This document shows positions 37,636 to 48,024 of a DNA stretch of 64,000 bases, piece after piece. The stretch covers positions 2,094,501-2,158,500 of the forward strand of contig NZ_VWNA01000001.1 in the NCBI RefSeq assembly GCF_009600605.1. The letters are read 5' to 3'. A program made the translations under genes and the position numbers. Below the pieces are notes generated by a model. The model saw only the letters and a list, made by a program, of their open reading frames with translations, was not told the DNA's origin and ran no database searches. Source of the stretch: Segnochrobactrum spirostomi. Its GTDB lineage: Bacteria; Pseudomonadota; Alphaproteobacteria; Rhizobiales; Segnochrobactraceae. The number at the start of each line of letters is the position of its first letter. Positions within the stretch are counted from its first letter, which is position 1.

Positions 37636-37950
37636 ATGACCGCCTCGCAGGCGTCGACATCGGGCACCGTCAAAGCCCTTATCGAACGAAAGCTGTCGGA
37701 AGCTTTCGCCCCGACCGCGCTCACGGTCGTGGACGAGTCCCATCGCCATGCCGGGCACGCCGGCAGCCGGCCGGGCGGAGAGACCCATTTCCGGGTCTCG
37801 ATCGTCGCCGCGGCGTTCGCCGGCCGCAGCCGTCTCGACCGCCATCGCATGGTCAACGCGACGCTCGCCGAGGAACTCGCGGGCGGGGTCCACGCCCTCG
37901 CCATCGAGGCGAAGGCCCCGGATGAACCCGTGCGGCCGACGCTCGGCTGA
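37636..37950 (+). CDS. BolA family protein
   Basis: A 104-residue protein: VKALIERKLSEAFAPTALTVVDESHRHAGH with the BolA His, ETHFRVSIVAAAFAG and RLDRHRMVNATLAEEL. BolA proteins bind monothiol glutaredoxins and Fe-S clusters. GGAGAGG is 5 bases before the ATG. It is divergent from dacA and converges with folC, with only 5 bases between stops. Confidence 0.92.
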   Translation: MTASQASTSGTVKALIERKLSEAFAPTALTVVDESHRHAGHAGSRPGGETHFRVSIVAAAFAGRSRLDRHRMVNATLAEELAGGVHALAIEAKAPDEPVRPTLG

Positions 37951-37955
37951 CGCGC

Positions 37956-39278
37956 TCAGGCCGGCGGGGTGCCGTTCTGGGAGAGCACGTCGCCGGCGAG
38001 ATAGAGCGAGCCGCAGATCAGGATGCGCGGCGGCGGCTCGAAGCGCCAATTCTCGGCGAGGAGCCTGAGCGCCGTGCGCACGCCGCCGACGGGCTCCGCG
38101 GAGAGGCCGGCGCGGCGTGCGAGTTCGGCGAGTTCCGCCGGGTCGCGGCCGGAGTCCGAACCGAAGATCGGTACCGTGAAGACATGGCGGGCGAGGCCGG
38201 CGAAGGGGCGGAAGAAGCCGGCCGGATCCTTCGTCGTCAGCATGCCGGTGATGAGGAAGAGCGGCCGCGAGACGCGGTCCTCGAGGTCGGCCATCACGTT
38301 CGAGATGGCGCTGCCGGCGCCCGGATTGTGACCGCCGTCGAGCCAGATTTCCGAGCCGGCCGGGGCTTCAGCGATCAGCTTGCCGGTGGTCAGACGCTGC
38401 ATCCGCGCCGGCCAATCGACCGCGCCGATGCCGGCTTCGGCCGCCGGCGAACCGGGCCACAGGCCGGCGAAGCGCAGGGCGGCGATCGCGGTGCCGGCGT
38501 TCTCGTATTGATGGCGGCCGATGAGGCGGGGCGGCGGCAGGTCGAGGAGGCCGTCCTCGTCCTGATAGACGAGCCGGCGCCGCTCTTCGGAGACCGTCCA
38601 GTCCTGGCCGCCGAGATGGAGCGGCGCACCCACCCGGGCCACGGCGCGTTCGATCACCTGGACGGCGACGTCGTCCTGCGGTGAGGCGATCACCGGCACG
38701 CCGTGCTTGATGATGCCCGCCTTCTCCCCGGCGATCTCCTTCAGGCTCGCGCCGAGGAATTTCTCGTGATCGAGCGAGATCGAGGTGATGACGCTCGCGA
38801 GCGGCTTCTCGACGACGTTGGTTGCGTCGAGCCGGCCCCCGAGGCCGACCTCGAGCAGGAGCACGTCGGCGGGATGCTCGGCGAACAGGAGGAAGGCAGC
38901 CGCCGTGGTGATCTCGAACAGGGTGATCGGGTGGCCGTCGTTGGCGGCCTCGGCGCGGTTGAGCGCATCGACCAACGTCGCGTCGTCGACGAAGCGGCCG
39001 GGTCCGTCGGTGCGGCCGAGCCGAATGCGTTCGTGGAAGCGCACCAGGTGGGGGGATGTGTAGACGTGCACCGAGCGGCCGGCGGCTTCCAAGATCGCGC
39101 GCATGGTCGCGGTCACCGAGCCCTTGCCGTTGGTACCGGCGACGTGGATCACCGGCGGCAGGCGGCGCTCGGGATGGCCGAGCGCGGCGTCGAGCCGGTC
39201 GATGCGGTCGAGCGAAAGATCGATCTCCTTCGGGTGGAGCTTGATCAGCCGCTCGAGGATGGCGGAGGCGTGATCCAT
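37956..39278 (-). CDS. folC: Bifunctional folylpolyglutamate synthase/dihydrofolate synthase
   Basis: A 440-residue Mur-ligase-like enzyme. VIHVAGTNGKGSVTATM is the ATP-binding loop; VYTSPHLVRFHERI, LLEVGLGGRLDATNVV and AGEKAGIIK follow; the C-terminal domain has WLDGGHNPGAG. It glutamylates dihydropteroate and folates. It follows accD by 130 bases in the trpF-trpB-trpA-accD-folC order. Confidence 0.96.
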   Translation of the reverse strand: MDHASAILERLIKLHPKEIDLSLDRIDRLDAALGHPERRLPPVIHVAGTNGKGSVTATMRAILEAAGRSVHVYTSPHLVRFHERIRLGRTDGPGRFVDDATLVDALNRAEAANDGHPITLFEITTAAAFLLFAEHPADVLLLEVGLGGRLDATNVVEKPLASVITSISLDHEKFLGASLKEIAGEKAGIIKHGVPVIASPQDDVAVQVIERAVARVGAPLHLGGQDWTVSEERRRLVYQDEDGLLDLPPPRLIGRHQYENAGTAIAALRFAGLWPGSPAAEAGIGAVDWPARMQRLTTGKLIAEAPAGSEIWLDGGHNPGAGSAISNVMADLEDRVSRPLFLITGMLTTKDPAGFFRPFAGLARHVFTVPIFGSDSGRDPAELAELARRAGLSAEPVGGVRTALRLLAENWRFEPPPRILICGSLYLAGDVLSQNGTPPA

Positions 39279-39408
39279 GGCCGGATGGCGGACCTGACGG
39301 TGGCTCGGTCGGGCGCGGACCGCCCTCGGAGACGGGTGACGACCGGCTTCGACGAAAGGGCCGATCGGCCGCGCCGGTCGGTCGGCGGCGCGGGCCGGGG
39401 GAAGCCGC

Positions 39409-40328
39409 CTATTCGGCGGCTTTCGGCAGGGCGGCGGGGGCCGGCTCGGCCGCGGGCTCGACGACGACGGTGCCCACCGCCGGCAGGCCCATCAGGATGC
39501 GCAGGAGCCGCGACAGCGTCGCCCGCATCTCGTGGCGGTGCACGACCATGTCCACCATGCCGTGCTCGAGCAGATATTCGGCGCGCTGGAAGCCCTCGGG
39601 GAGCTTCTCGCGGATGGTCTGCTCGATCACGCGGGGCCGGCGAAGCCGATCAGGGCGCCGGGCTCGGCGAGATGCACGTCGCCGAGCATCGCATAGGACG
39701 CGGTGACGCCGCCGGTGGTCGGGTTGGTCAGCACCACGACGTAGGGCAGCCCCTCTTCCTTGAGCGCCGAGATCGCGACCGTTGTGCGCGGCATCTGCAT
39801 CAGCGAGAGGATGCCCTCCTGCATGCGCGCGCCGCCGGAGGCGGCGAACAGCACGAAGGGGGTCTTGGCGGAGCGCGCCGCATTGAGGCCGGAGATGATC
39901 GCCTCGCCGGCCGCCATGCCGAGCGATCCGCCCATGAAGGCGAAGTCCTGAACGGCGACGGTGAGGTCGAGCCCGTCGAGGGTGCCGCGGGCCACGAGGA
40001 CCGCGTCGTCGAGCCCGGTCTTGGTGCGGGCGTCCTTGAGGCGGTCGATATAGCGGCGCTCGTCGCGGAACTTCAGCGGATCGGTCGCAACCGTCGGCAG
40101 GCCGGGCAGCACGTAGGAGCCGTTGTCGAACAGGAGCTCCAAGCGGCGCTTGCCGGGGATCTTCATGTGGTGGCCGGAGCCCGGCACCACCCACTGGTTC
40201 GCCTCGAGATCGCGATGGAACACCATCTCGCCGGTCTCAGGGCACTTGATCCAGAGGTTCTCGGGCATCTCCCGCTTGGTGAGCAGGGAGCGGATCTTCG
40301 GTCGGACGACGCTGTTGATCCAGTTCAT
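39409..40328 (-). CDS. accD: Acetyl-CoA carboxylase carboxyltransferase subunit beta (frame broken)
   Basis: Homology continues over about 306 codons, but the reading frame changes near 39633-39636. The first part (start [19 protein letters not shown] at 40328) stops at 39627 after ALIGFAGP; the rest, [26 protein letters not shown], continues one frame over to 39409. Adding one C to the CCCC run restores one protein. AccD is essential, so a base-calling error is likely. The N-terminal zinc-ribbon Cys pattern is reduced to one Cys (CPETGEM... VVPGSGHH). It forms the carboxyltransferase with AccA. Confidence 0.9.
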
Positions 40329-40354
40329 GAGCGGTTCCTTGGCTTGCTGCCGCG

Positions 40355-41187
40355 TCAGGCGGCGCGGGCGCGGCGGACGCCGGCGGCGAGCCGGGAGACG
40401 AGGTCGGTCACGGCGCCGAGCGTCGCGGCGGTCGGGCGCAGGTCGGCATCGAGGCTATCGGTGAGCGCCTGGACGATGGCCGAGCCGACGACCACGGCGT
40501 CCGCGGTGCCGCCGATCGCGGCGGCCTGCTCGGGCGACTTGACGCCGAAGCCGACGGCCACCGGGAGATCGGTATGCGCCTTGATCCGGGCGACCGCGCG
40601 GCCGACCGAAGCGACGTCCGGCGCGGCGGTGCCGGTGATGCCGGCGATCGACACGTAGTAGACGAAGCCGGCGGTGTTGGCGAGGACCGAGGGGAGCCGG
40701 CGCTCGTCGGTGGTGGGCGTCGCGAGGCGGATGAAGGAGATGCCGTGCGCCTTCGCCGGAACGCAGAGTTCGTCGTCGGCCTCCGGCGGCAGATCGACGA
40801 CGATGAGCCCGTCCACGCCCGCGGCGGCGGCGGCTTCGAGGAAGCGCTCGCAACCGAACGAGAAGATCGGGTTGTAATAGCCCATCAGGATGAGCGGCGT
40901 CGCGCTGTCCTTGGCGCGGAAGCCGCGGACGAGCTCGAGGGTCTTCGCGAGCGTCATGCCGTGGTTCAGCGCGCGCAGCGAAGAGGCCTGGATCGCCGGG
41001 CCGTCGGCCATCGGATCGGTGAACGGCATGCCGAGTTCGATGACGTCGGCCCCGGCGGCCGGCAGGGCCGCGAGAATCTCGGCCGACGTCGCGAGGTCCG
41101 GATCACCCGCCGTGATGAAGGTCACGAGGCCGGGGCGACCCTCGGCGGCGAGCGCGGCGAAACGGGCGTCGATGCGGGAAGGGTTCG

Positions 41188-41191
<4 letters not shown>
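40355..41191 (-). CDS. trpA: Tryptophan synthase alpha subunit
   Basis: A 278-residue TIM barrel releasing indole from indole-3-glycerol phosphate. It has [34 protein letters not shown] (catalytic Glu), [12 protein letters not shown] and [13 protein letters not shown] start at 41191, in a GTGA overlap with trpB, so translation of the two subunits is coupled. Confidence 0.97.
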
Positions 41192-42444
<1,253 letters not shown>

Positions 42445-42519
42445 GTCCTCGTCTCCTCGCACGCCGCCGCCCGTCATGGGCTCGCGGTCAGGATGCGCCG
42501 CCGATCGGCGGCCGCTCAA

Positions 42520-43206
42520 TCAGAATGCGCCGGCTTCCGCCGCGCGGGCCGCCGCCACGAAGGCGGCGATCATGTCCTCGTCCTTCTCGCCTGGTGCCCG
42601 CTCGACGCCGCTCGAGACATCGATGCCGAACGGCCGTGTCCGCGCGACCGCGTCGCCCACATTGGCGATGCCAAGCCCTCCGGAAAGCATGAAGGACGGG
42701 ACCGGGTCAAGGCGGCGCGGCAGCTCGCGGGCGAGCATGTCCCAGTCGAAGCTGACCCCGTTGCCGCCGGGACGGTCGGCCGCTGGCGGCGGCTTCGCAT
42801 CGAACAGGAGCCGGTCGGCGACCCCGGCGAAGGCACGGGCTCGATCGAGATCGTCGGCCGTCGCGATGCCGACCGCCTTCATGACGGGCCGGCCGAACCG
42901 GGCGCGGACTTCGGCCACCCGCTCCGGCGTCTCGCGGCCGTGAAGCTGGAACCAGTCCGGCGCGACGGTCTCGGCGATCGCGGCGAGGAGGGCGTCGTCG
43001 GCGTCGACCACCAGCGCGACCGTCTCGGCCCGGCTGCAGGCCCGGGCGGCGAGGGGGGCCGCGGCGTCGGGCGTCACGTTGCGGGGGCTCTTCGGAAAGA
43101 ACACCAAGCCGACCATGTCGGCGCCGGCGGCGAGCGCCGCCTCGAGCGTCGCCGCGGTCGAGAGACCGCAGATCTTGATCGTGAGCGCCGTGGGTCTGTC
43201 CGCCAT
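42520..43206 (-). CDS. trpF: Phosphoribosylanthranilate isomerase
   Basis: A 228-residue TIM-barrel enzyme of tryptophan synthesis. LTIKICGLSTAATLEAALAAGADMVGLVFFPKSPRNV carries the catalytic Cys; WFQLHGRETPERV, LLFDAKPP and LSGGLGIANV with a late GIDVSSGVE (catalytic Asp) follow. The ATG at 43206 gives near-standard length. It opens the trpF-trpB-trpA-accD-folC run. Confidence 0.95.
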   Translation of the reverse strand: MADRPTALTIKICGLSTAATLEAALAAGADMVGLVFFPKSPRNVTPDAAAPLAARACSRAETVALVVDADDALLAAIAETVAPDWFQLHGRETPERVAEVRARFGRPVMKAVGIATADDLDRARAFAGVADRLLFDAKPPPAADRPGGNGVSFDWDMLARELPRRLDPVPSFMLSGGLGIANVGDAVARTRPFGIDVSSGVERAPGEKDEDMIAAFVAAARAAEAGAF

Positions 43207-43407
43207 GGGAAGTTCGCCAGCCGTCCGTCGTCCGTTCGCCGCCGCTCCGTCCGCTCGGTGTCGGCGGCTCACGCGAGCGTGCCCCCGATCGTCCTCGCCT
43301 TGCGTCGACGCCTTCTATAAAATCGAGGCGGATCGGACGAGAATATCGGAATTCGTCTTGTTCCGATTTCAGGTTTCGATGCGTAACGCCTTGTGGAGTC
43401 TTTCCAA

Positions 43408-43707
43408 ATGCCCGTTTCGGAAGCGCGTATCCAGAGCGAATACGCACAGCGATATGTCGGTCAGCTCTGCAAGCATTTCCAGCACAAGCTCCCGGTCGAG
43501 TATCGGGCCGGCACGCCGACGGCGACCGGACACATCACGTTCGAGTTCGGGTCTTGCGACCTCGTCGGCGAGGACGAGATCCTGACGATGCGGGCGGTGG
43601 CCGAGACCGAGGACGACCTCCGCCGCCTGGAGGACGTCCTCGCCCGTCATTTGGAGCGCTTCGCTTTCCGCGACAACCCCCCGATCGTCTGGGCCGACGC
43701 CGCGTGA
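43408..43707 (+). CDS. DUF2218 family protein
   Basis: A 99-residue protein: SEARIQSEYAQRYVGQLCKHFQHKLPVEY, then GHITFEFGSCDLVGEDEILTMRAVAETEDDLRRLEDVLARHLERFAF. This is the DUF2218 pattern, of unknown function, found in proteobacteria and actinobacteria. The ATG at 43408 follows a GGAG 9 bases upstream; a GTG at 43393 is an alternative. It converges with lysK. Confidence 0.85.
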   Translation: MPVSEARIQSEYAQRYVGQLCKHFQHKLPVEYRAGTPTATGHITFEFGSCDLVGEDEILTMRAVAETEDDLRRLEDVLARHLERFAFRDNPPIVWADAA

Positions 43708-43708
43708 C

Positions 43709-43738
43709 AAAAAGGCCCGGGGCCGTAGCCGCCGGGCC
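43709..43738 (-). terminator. Intrinsic terminator of lysK
   Basis: On the minus strand a 7-bp stem (GGCCCGG / CCGGGCC, with extra GGC/GCC pairing in the loop) is followed by TTTTT. It lies 25 bases after the lysK stop and may also serve the converging DUF2218 gene. Confidence 0.7.
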
Positions 43739-43762
43739 CGTTCGTCCACGCCGTCGGCCGGC

Positions 43763-45424
43763 TCAGCCGACCGCCTCGGGCGAGGCGGTGCGGGCGAGCG
43801 CCGCGGCGATCAGCGCCCGGGTCTCCGGGATGCCGTAGATCGCCACGAAGGAGCCGAAGCGCGGCCCGCGCTCCTGACCGAGCAGGAGCTGGTAAAGCGT
43901 CGAGAACCACGTGAGCGCGACGCCGGGCCGCCCGTCCGGCGAGGTCTTCGACGCATCGGGGAAGAAGGTCCGCCCGACCTCGTAGACCTCGTCCTGGATG
44001 GCGTCGGCGGTCGCCTCGGGGGCGAGCGCCGCCAGCGCCGCGTCGAGCGCCGCGAGCGCGTTGCGCTCGGCCTCGTCGGGCGCGCGGAACTTCTTGTTCG
44101 GCTTCACGAAGTCCGCGAAGTAGCGGATCGCGTAGCCGACCAGGCGGTCGAGCTCCGGCTCGGTCGCCGGCGTGGCGCCCTTGGCATAGCGGCTGATGAA
44201 GCCCCACAGCACGGCGCGGTCCTCGGCGTTCGAGGCGCTGACGAGGTTCAGCAGCATCGAGAACGAGATCGGCAGCCCGTCCTTCGGCGGCGCACCCGAA
44301 TGGATGTGCCAGACCGGGTTTTCCAGCCGCTGCGCCTCGCTCTCCGCGGGGTACTTGCCGAGGAAGGTGTAATAATCGTCCACCGTCCGCGGGATCACCT
44401 CGAAATAGAGCTTCTTGGCCGCCCGCGGCTTGTTGAACATGAACAGCGACAGGCTCTCCGGCGAGGCATAGTTCAACCAATCCTCGATGGTGAGGCCGTT
44501 GCCCTTCGACTTCGAGATCTTCTGTCCGTTTTCGTCGAGGAAGAGCTCGTAGTTGAAGCCGTCCGGCGGGTTGCCGCCGAGCACGCGGGCGATCTCGGCC
44601 GACAGCTTGACCGAGGGGATGAGGTCCTTGCCGGCCATCTCGTAATCGACGCCGAGGGCGTACCAGCGCATGCCCCAATCGGGCTTCCATTGCAGCTTGC
44701 AATGGCCGCCGGTCACCGGCACTTCGACGAAGTCCCCGGTTTCCGGATCGCGATAGACGACCGAGCCGGCGTCGAGCTTGCGCTCGACGATCGGCACCTG
44801 GAGCACTTCGCCGGTGCGCGGGCTGATCGGCATGAAGGGCGAGTAGGATTGCTGCCGCTCCTCGCCGAGGGTCGGCAGCATGATCGCCATGACCTCGTCG
44901 TAGACCTCCAGCATGCGCAGGAGCGCCCGGTCGAACCGGCCGCTCTTGTAATAATCGGTCGCGCTGGCGAACTCGTATTCGAAGCCGAAGGTGTCGAGGA
45001 AGTGGCGCAGCCGGGCGTTGTTGTGCTGACCGAAGCTCGGATATTGGCCGAACGGGTCGGGCACCACGGTAAGCGGCTTGCCGAGGTTCTCGCGCAGCAT
45101 CTCCTTGTTCGGCACATTGTCCGGCACCTTGCGCAGGCCGTCCATGTCGTCCGAGAAGCAGAGCAGGCGGGTCGGGATCGCGTCCTTGGTGAGCGCGCGG
45201 AAGGCCTGCCGCACCATCGTGGTGCGGGCGACCTCGCCGAACGTGCCGATGTGAGGCAGCCCCGAGGGGCCGTAGCCCGTCTCGAACAGGACGGTGCCCT
45301 CGCCACCGCGTTTCTCGACCCGAGCCACCAGTTTGCGGGCCTCTTCGAACGGCCAGGCGCGCGCGTCGGCGCTCAGGGCGGCGAGAGCCTCGTCAAAGGC
45401 GGGCGGGGAAAAACGCTCTGTCAT
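43763..45424 (-). CDS. lysK: Lysyl-tRNA synthetase, class I
   Basis: A 553-residue class I enzyme, not the more common class II LysS. The HIGH-type motif is [10 protein letters not shown] near residue 55, and the KMSKS-type motif KISKSKG near residue 300. [23 protein letters not shown] and a C-terminal alpha-helix cage region follow. Class I LysRS is known in archaea and some alphaproteobacteria. GAGGAA precedes the ATG. Flanked by DUF2218 and an orphan histidine kinase. Confidence 0.96.
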   Translation of the reverse strand: MTERFSPPAFDEALAALSADARAWPFEEARKLVARVEKRGGEGTVLFETGYGPSGLPHIGTFGEVARTTMVRQAFRALTKDAIPTRLLCFSDDMDGLRKVPDNVPNKEMLRENLGKPLTVVPDPFGQYPSFGQHNNARLRHFLDTFGFEYEFASATDYYKSGRFDRALLRMLEVYDEVMAIMLPTLGEERQQSYSPFMPISPRTGEVLQVPIVERKLDAGSVVYRDPETGDFVEVPVTGGHCKLQWKPDWGMRWYALGVDYEMAGKDLIPSVKLSAEIARVLGGNPPDGFNYELFLDENGQKISKSKGNGLTIEDWLNYASPESLSLFMFNKPRAAKKLYFEVIPRTVDDYYTFLGKYPAESEAQRLENPVWHIHSGAPPKDGLPISFSMLLNLVSASNAEDRAVLWGFISRYAKGATPATEPELDRLVGYAIRYFADFVKPNKKFRAPDEAERNALAALDAALAALAPEATADAIQDEVYEVGRTFFPDASKTSPDGRPGVALTWFSTLYQLLLGQERGPRFGSFVAIYGIPETRALIAAALARTASPEAVG

Positions 45425-45550
45425 GAATGGTTCCTCTTCGGCCGCGGCTCCGTTGCGGTGGCGCGCGGACGCTTCTTCCTAAGGGTTGCGGCACCGCGCG
45501 TCGAGCCTTTCGGCCCGCCATCGCCACGGGATCCGGCCCGTCGAGCCCGT

Positions 45551-47047
45551 TCACTCAGCGTCGGGCGCTCCGCCGCACGGCGGCGAGATCGACCGGCCGG
45601 TCGGGCAGCACGATCTCGAACACGGCGCCGGGTGGCCCCCGACCAGGGCGATCCGTCCGCCATGGGCCCGCACGATCTCGTCGGCGATGGCGAGGCCGAG
45701 ACCCGCGCCGCCCGCCCTGACCGAGCCGTGGAAGGCGCGGAACAGGTTTTCGCGGGCTCGGTCGGGCACGCCCGGCCCGGTGTCGCCGACGCGGATGCGC
45801 ACCACGCCGCCCTGCCGCTCGGCGGAAATGGTGAGGCGGCGGACCACGCAGGTCTCCCGCCCCGATTCGAGCGCCTGCCGCGCATTTCGCACGAGATTGA
45901 GCAGCACGCGGAACAATTGCTCGGGATCGGCATCGATCTCGAGGCCGCGGGGCACGGCGCGCACGAGTTCGATCGTGGCGTGGTCGGTGAGGCCGGCGAC
46001 GTCCATCACCTCGTCGAGAAGGCGGGCGAGCGAGACGACGCGGCGCTCCGGCGGCGCCTCCCGCGCGGCTCCATATTCAAGCACCGTCTGGGTGTAGAAC
46101 ACGGCGCGGTCGAGCGTCGCCATGATCTTCGGCGCGATGCGCTGGACGGCGGGGTCGGCGACGGTGCGCAGGCGGTCCGACAGGAGCTGCGCCGAAGCGA
46201 GCAGGTTGCGCAGGTCGTGGTTGATCTTCGACACCGCGAGCCCGAGTTCGGCGAGCCGGCGCTGCTCGGTCAGCATCCGGGCGAGTTCGTTCTGCAACGC
46301 GGCGAGGCGGGCCTCCGCGTCGCCGATCTCGTCGCGGCGCCGCGGCCTCTGGATACGGGCGTCGGGGCGCTCGGGATGGGCGGCGAAGGATTCCATCGAG
46401 CGCGCCATGCGCCGGAGCGGCTGCACCACGATCTGCCTGAGGCAGCCATAGACGAGCGCGACCGTGATGAGAGAGACGACGGCGGCGAAGCTCGCGAAGC
46501 GCGCCGCATAATCCCGCAGAGCCTCGCGCAGCCGATCGCCGTCGATGACGGTCTCAATGGCCGTGCCGTCGGACAGGCGTCCGGCGATCTCGACCCGCTC
46601 GGGCGTTGCGAACAGTGCGCTGAGGGTCTCGATCGGATTCCCGGACAGCACGCCGCCGTCGCCGACCCGCGCGGGGGCGAGATCGGCGGGGCGCGCGCCG
46701 GTGCTCCAGCCCGGCCCACCGGGCGGTGTGATTCGGGCCCAGGTGGCGCCGGTGGCCGACAGCAGCGCCGCGTCCCGCCCCGGTGCGTCCGCGGCGAGCA
46801 GGCCGGCGGCGAGCCCGACATTGTCGAGCCTATTCTGGAGCCAACGCTGCTCGAAGCAGGTGACGGCGGGAACGAAGGTCAGCGTCTCGGCGGCCAGCAT
46901 GAAGCCGAGCGTCAGGAGAAGGAGCTTGCCCGAAAGCCCGATCCGCGCGCGGCGCCGGGGCGGCGCGTTGGGCAGACCGGGCGCTGCCGGACGGGCCTTG
47001 CCGCCCTCCGAACCGCCGCCCCGAAGGTCGCCGCCGTCCCCGTTCAT
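45551..47047 (-). CDS. Orphan HAMP-domain sensor histidine kinase (C-terminal frame break)
   Basis: About 498 codons as read. There are two transmembrane helices (residues of about 42-62 and 186-205) flanking a periplasmic sensor region, then HAMP, then HisKA with the phospho-acceptor in KINHDLRNLL (His277), N box NLVRNARQAL, and G boxes GDTGPGVP and GAGLGLAIADEIVRAHGG. Near 45622-45640 one base seems missing: the other frame would read AVFEIVLPDRPVDLAAVRR and stop at 45555. No response regulator is adjacent. ATG at 47047 has GCGGAAGACG upstream. Confidence 0.88.
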   Translation of the reverse strand: MNGDGGDLRGGGSEGGKARPAAPGLPNAPPRRRARIGLSGKLLLLTLGFMLAAETLTFVPAVTCFEQRWLQNRLDNVGLAAGLLAADAPGRDAALLSATGATWARITPPGGPGWSTGARPADLAPARVGDGGVLSGNPIETLSALFATPERVEIAGRLSDGTAIETVIDGDRLREALRDYAARFASFAAVVSLITVALVYGCLRQIVVQPLRRMARSMESFAAHPERPDARIQRPRRRDEIGDAEARLAALQNELARMLTEQRRLAELGLAVSKINHDLRNLLASAQLLSDRLRTVADPAVQRIAPKIMATLDRAVFYTQTVLEYGAAREAPPERRVVSLARLLDEVMDVAGLTDHATIELVRAVPRGLEIDADPEQLFRVLLNLVRNARQALESGRETCVVRRLTISAERQGGVVRIRVGDTGPGVPDRARENLFRAFHGSVRAGGAGLGLAIADEIVRAHGGRIALVGGHPAPCSRSCCPTGRSISPPCGGAPDAE

Positions 47048-47226
47048 CGTCTTCCGCCCCCTGACCGCCGGTCGGAAGGACCGGCGGGGGATTTCTGTTC
47101 TGGGTCTTTTGGGCCGCATTGCGGTTTCGAGACGGCCGAGATCGGAGTTCAGGGCAAATTTTGCGCTCCGCCATGCGCTGCGTCAAACCGGCGGCCTTAT
47201 TTGACCGCGCAGGGTGCGCCCGCGCG

Positions 47227-47255
47227 TTGACTCGCCGCACCGCTCGCCCTTATAA
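47227..47255 (+). promoter_or_regulatory. Strong sigma-70-type promoter of rpmH-rnpA-yidC
   Basis: TTGACT (47227-47232), 17-base spacer, TTATAA (47250-47255). It lies about 140 bases before the rpmH start in the 348-base gap to the histidine kinase. The best consensus match seen in the window. Confidence 0.75.
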
Positions 47256-47395
47256 GCCCCCACGGCCGGGTCACGGTTCCCGAGGCTCCGCTGGAGCGCG
47301 CTTGCGCGCCGTCGGGGACCGTTCGAAATCCGTGGCGATTCTTCAATCAGACGTTCTGGCGAACGAGACATCCCCCGCGGGAGCGGAGCACTTTC

Positions 47396-47533
47396 ATGAC
47401 CAAGCGTACCTATCAGCCGAGCAAGCTCGTGCGCAAACGCCGCCACGGCTTCCGTGCGCGCATGGCCACCAAGAACGGTCGCCTTGTGATCAACCGGCGC
47501 CGGGCGCGCGGTCGCAAGCGCCTTTCGGCCTGA
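47396..47533 (+). CDS. rpmH: 50S ribosomal protein L34
   Basis: A 45-residue basic protein, [25 protein letters not shown]..., ending RGRKRLSA. This is full L34. GGAG lies 9-10 bases upstream. It heads rpmH-rnpA-yidC-engB. Unlike in enterobacteria and Bacillus, no origin-like DnaA-box cluster is seen next to it. Confidence 0.97.
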   Translation: MTKRTYQPSKLVRKRRHGFRARMATKNGRLVINRRRARGRKRLSA

Positions 47534-47547
47534 TTTTGGCCACCGGG

Positions 47548-48024
47548 ATGGGACTGGATCAGGTCCCGTCGCCGGGACGCCCCGTGACGCGCCTGAAGAA
47601 GCGCGCCGAGTTCGTAGCGGCAGCCAAAGGCTCCCGCACGGAACGGCGCGCCTTCGTCGTTCAGGCGCGCCCCCGCGGGGCGGGCACGACCACGGACGAC
47701 GTCGAACCGGCGCGGTTCGGCTTCACCGTGACGAAGCGCACCGTCGCGAAGGCGGTGGAGCGCAACCGCATCCGCCGCCGGCTGCGCGCGGCGGCCTCCG
47801 CCTGCGCCCCGAAGGCGCGGCTGGGCTGTGATTATGTCCTGATCGGGCGCCCCGAGGCGCTCACGATCGCCTTCGCGGATCTCGTCGGCGATCTCGCCGG
47901 CGCCCTCGAGCGTCTCGATCGGGCGCTCGATCCGAGCCGCGGGGGCAAAGCCGGCCGTTCGACGGCCAAGCGTTCCGAACGACCGGGCGGCCCCGCGGGC
48001 CCGCCGCCAGAGACCCGTCGATGA
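47548..48024 (+). CDS. rnpA: Ribonuclease P protein component
   Basis: Up to 158 residues. The conserved core is [40 protein letters not shown] (RNR motif) and DYVLIGRP. The C-terminal tail is Gly/Pro-rich. The start is unclear: ATG at 47548, or a GTG at 47584 closer to the conserved core. It overlaps yidC by 4 bases; the usual yidD between them is absent. Confidence 0.93.
   Translation: MGLDQVPSPGRPVTRLKKRAEFVAAAKGSRTERRAFVVQARPRGAGTTTDDVEPARFGFTVTKRTVAKAVERNRIRRRLRAAASACAPKARLGCDYVLIGRPEALTIAFADLVGDLAGALERLDRALDPSRGGKAGRSTAKRSERPGGPAGPPPETRR

Noticed and set aside
39622-39642. Programmed -1 frameshifting in accD
   Set aside because: No in-frame X-XXY-YYZ slippery heptamer is present and no such control is known for accD. 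A missed base in a C run is simpler.
44300-47230. A 976-codon plus-strand open frame across lysK and the histidine kinase
   Set aside because: It is antisense to two well-supported genes and has shadow-type composition.
47048-47395. Replication origin next to rpmH, as in enterobacteria and Bacillus
   Set aside because: There is no DnaA-box cluster or AT-rich unwinding region, and dnaA is not nearby. The hemE gap fits far better.
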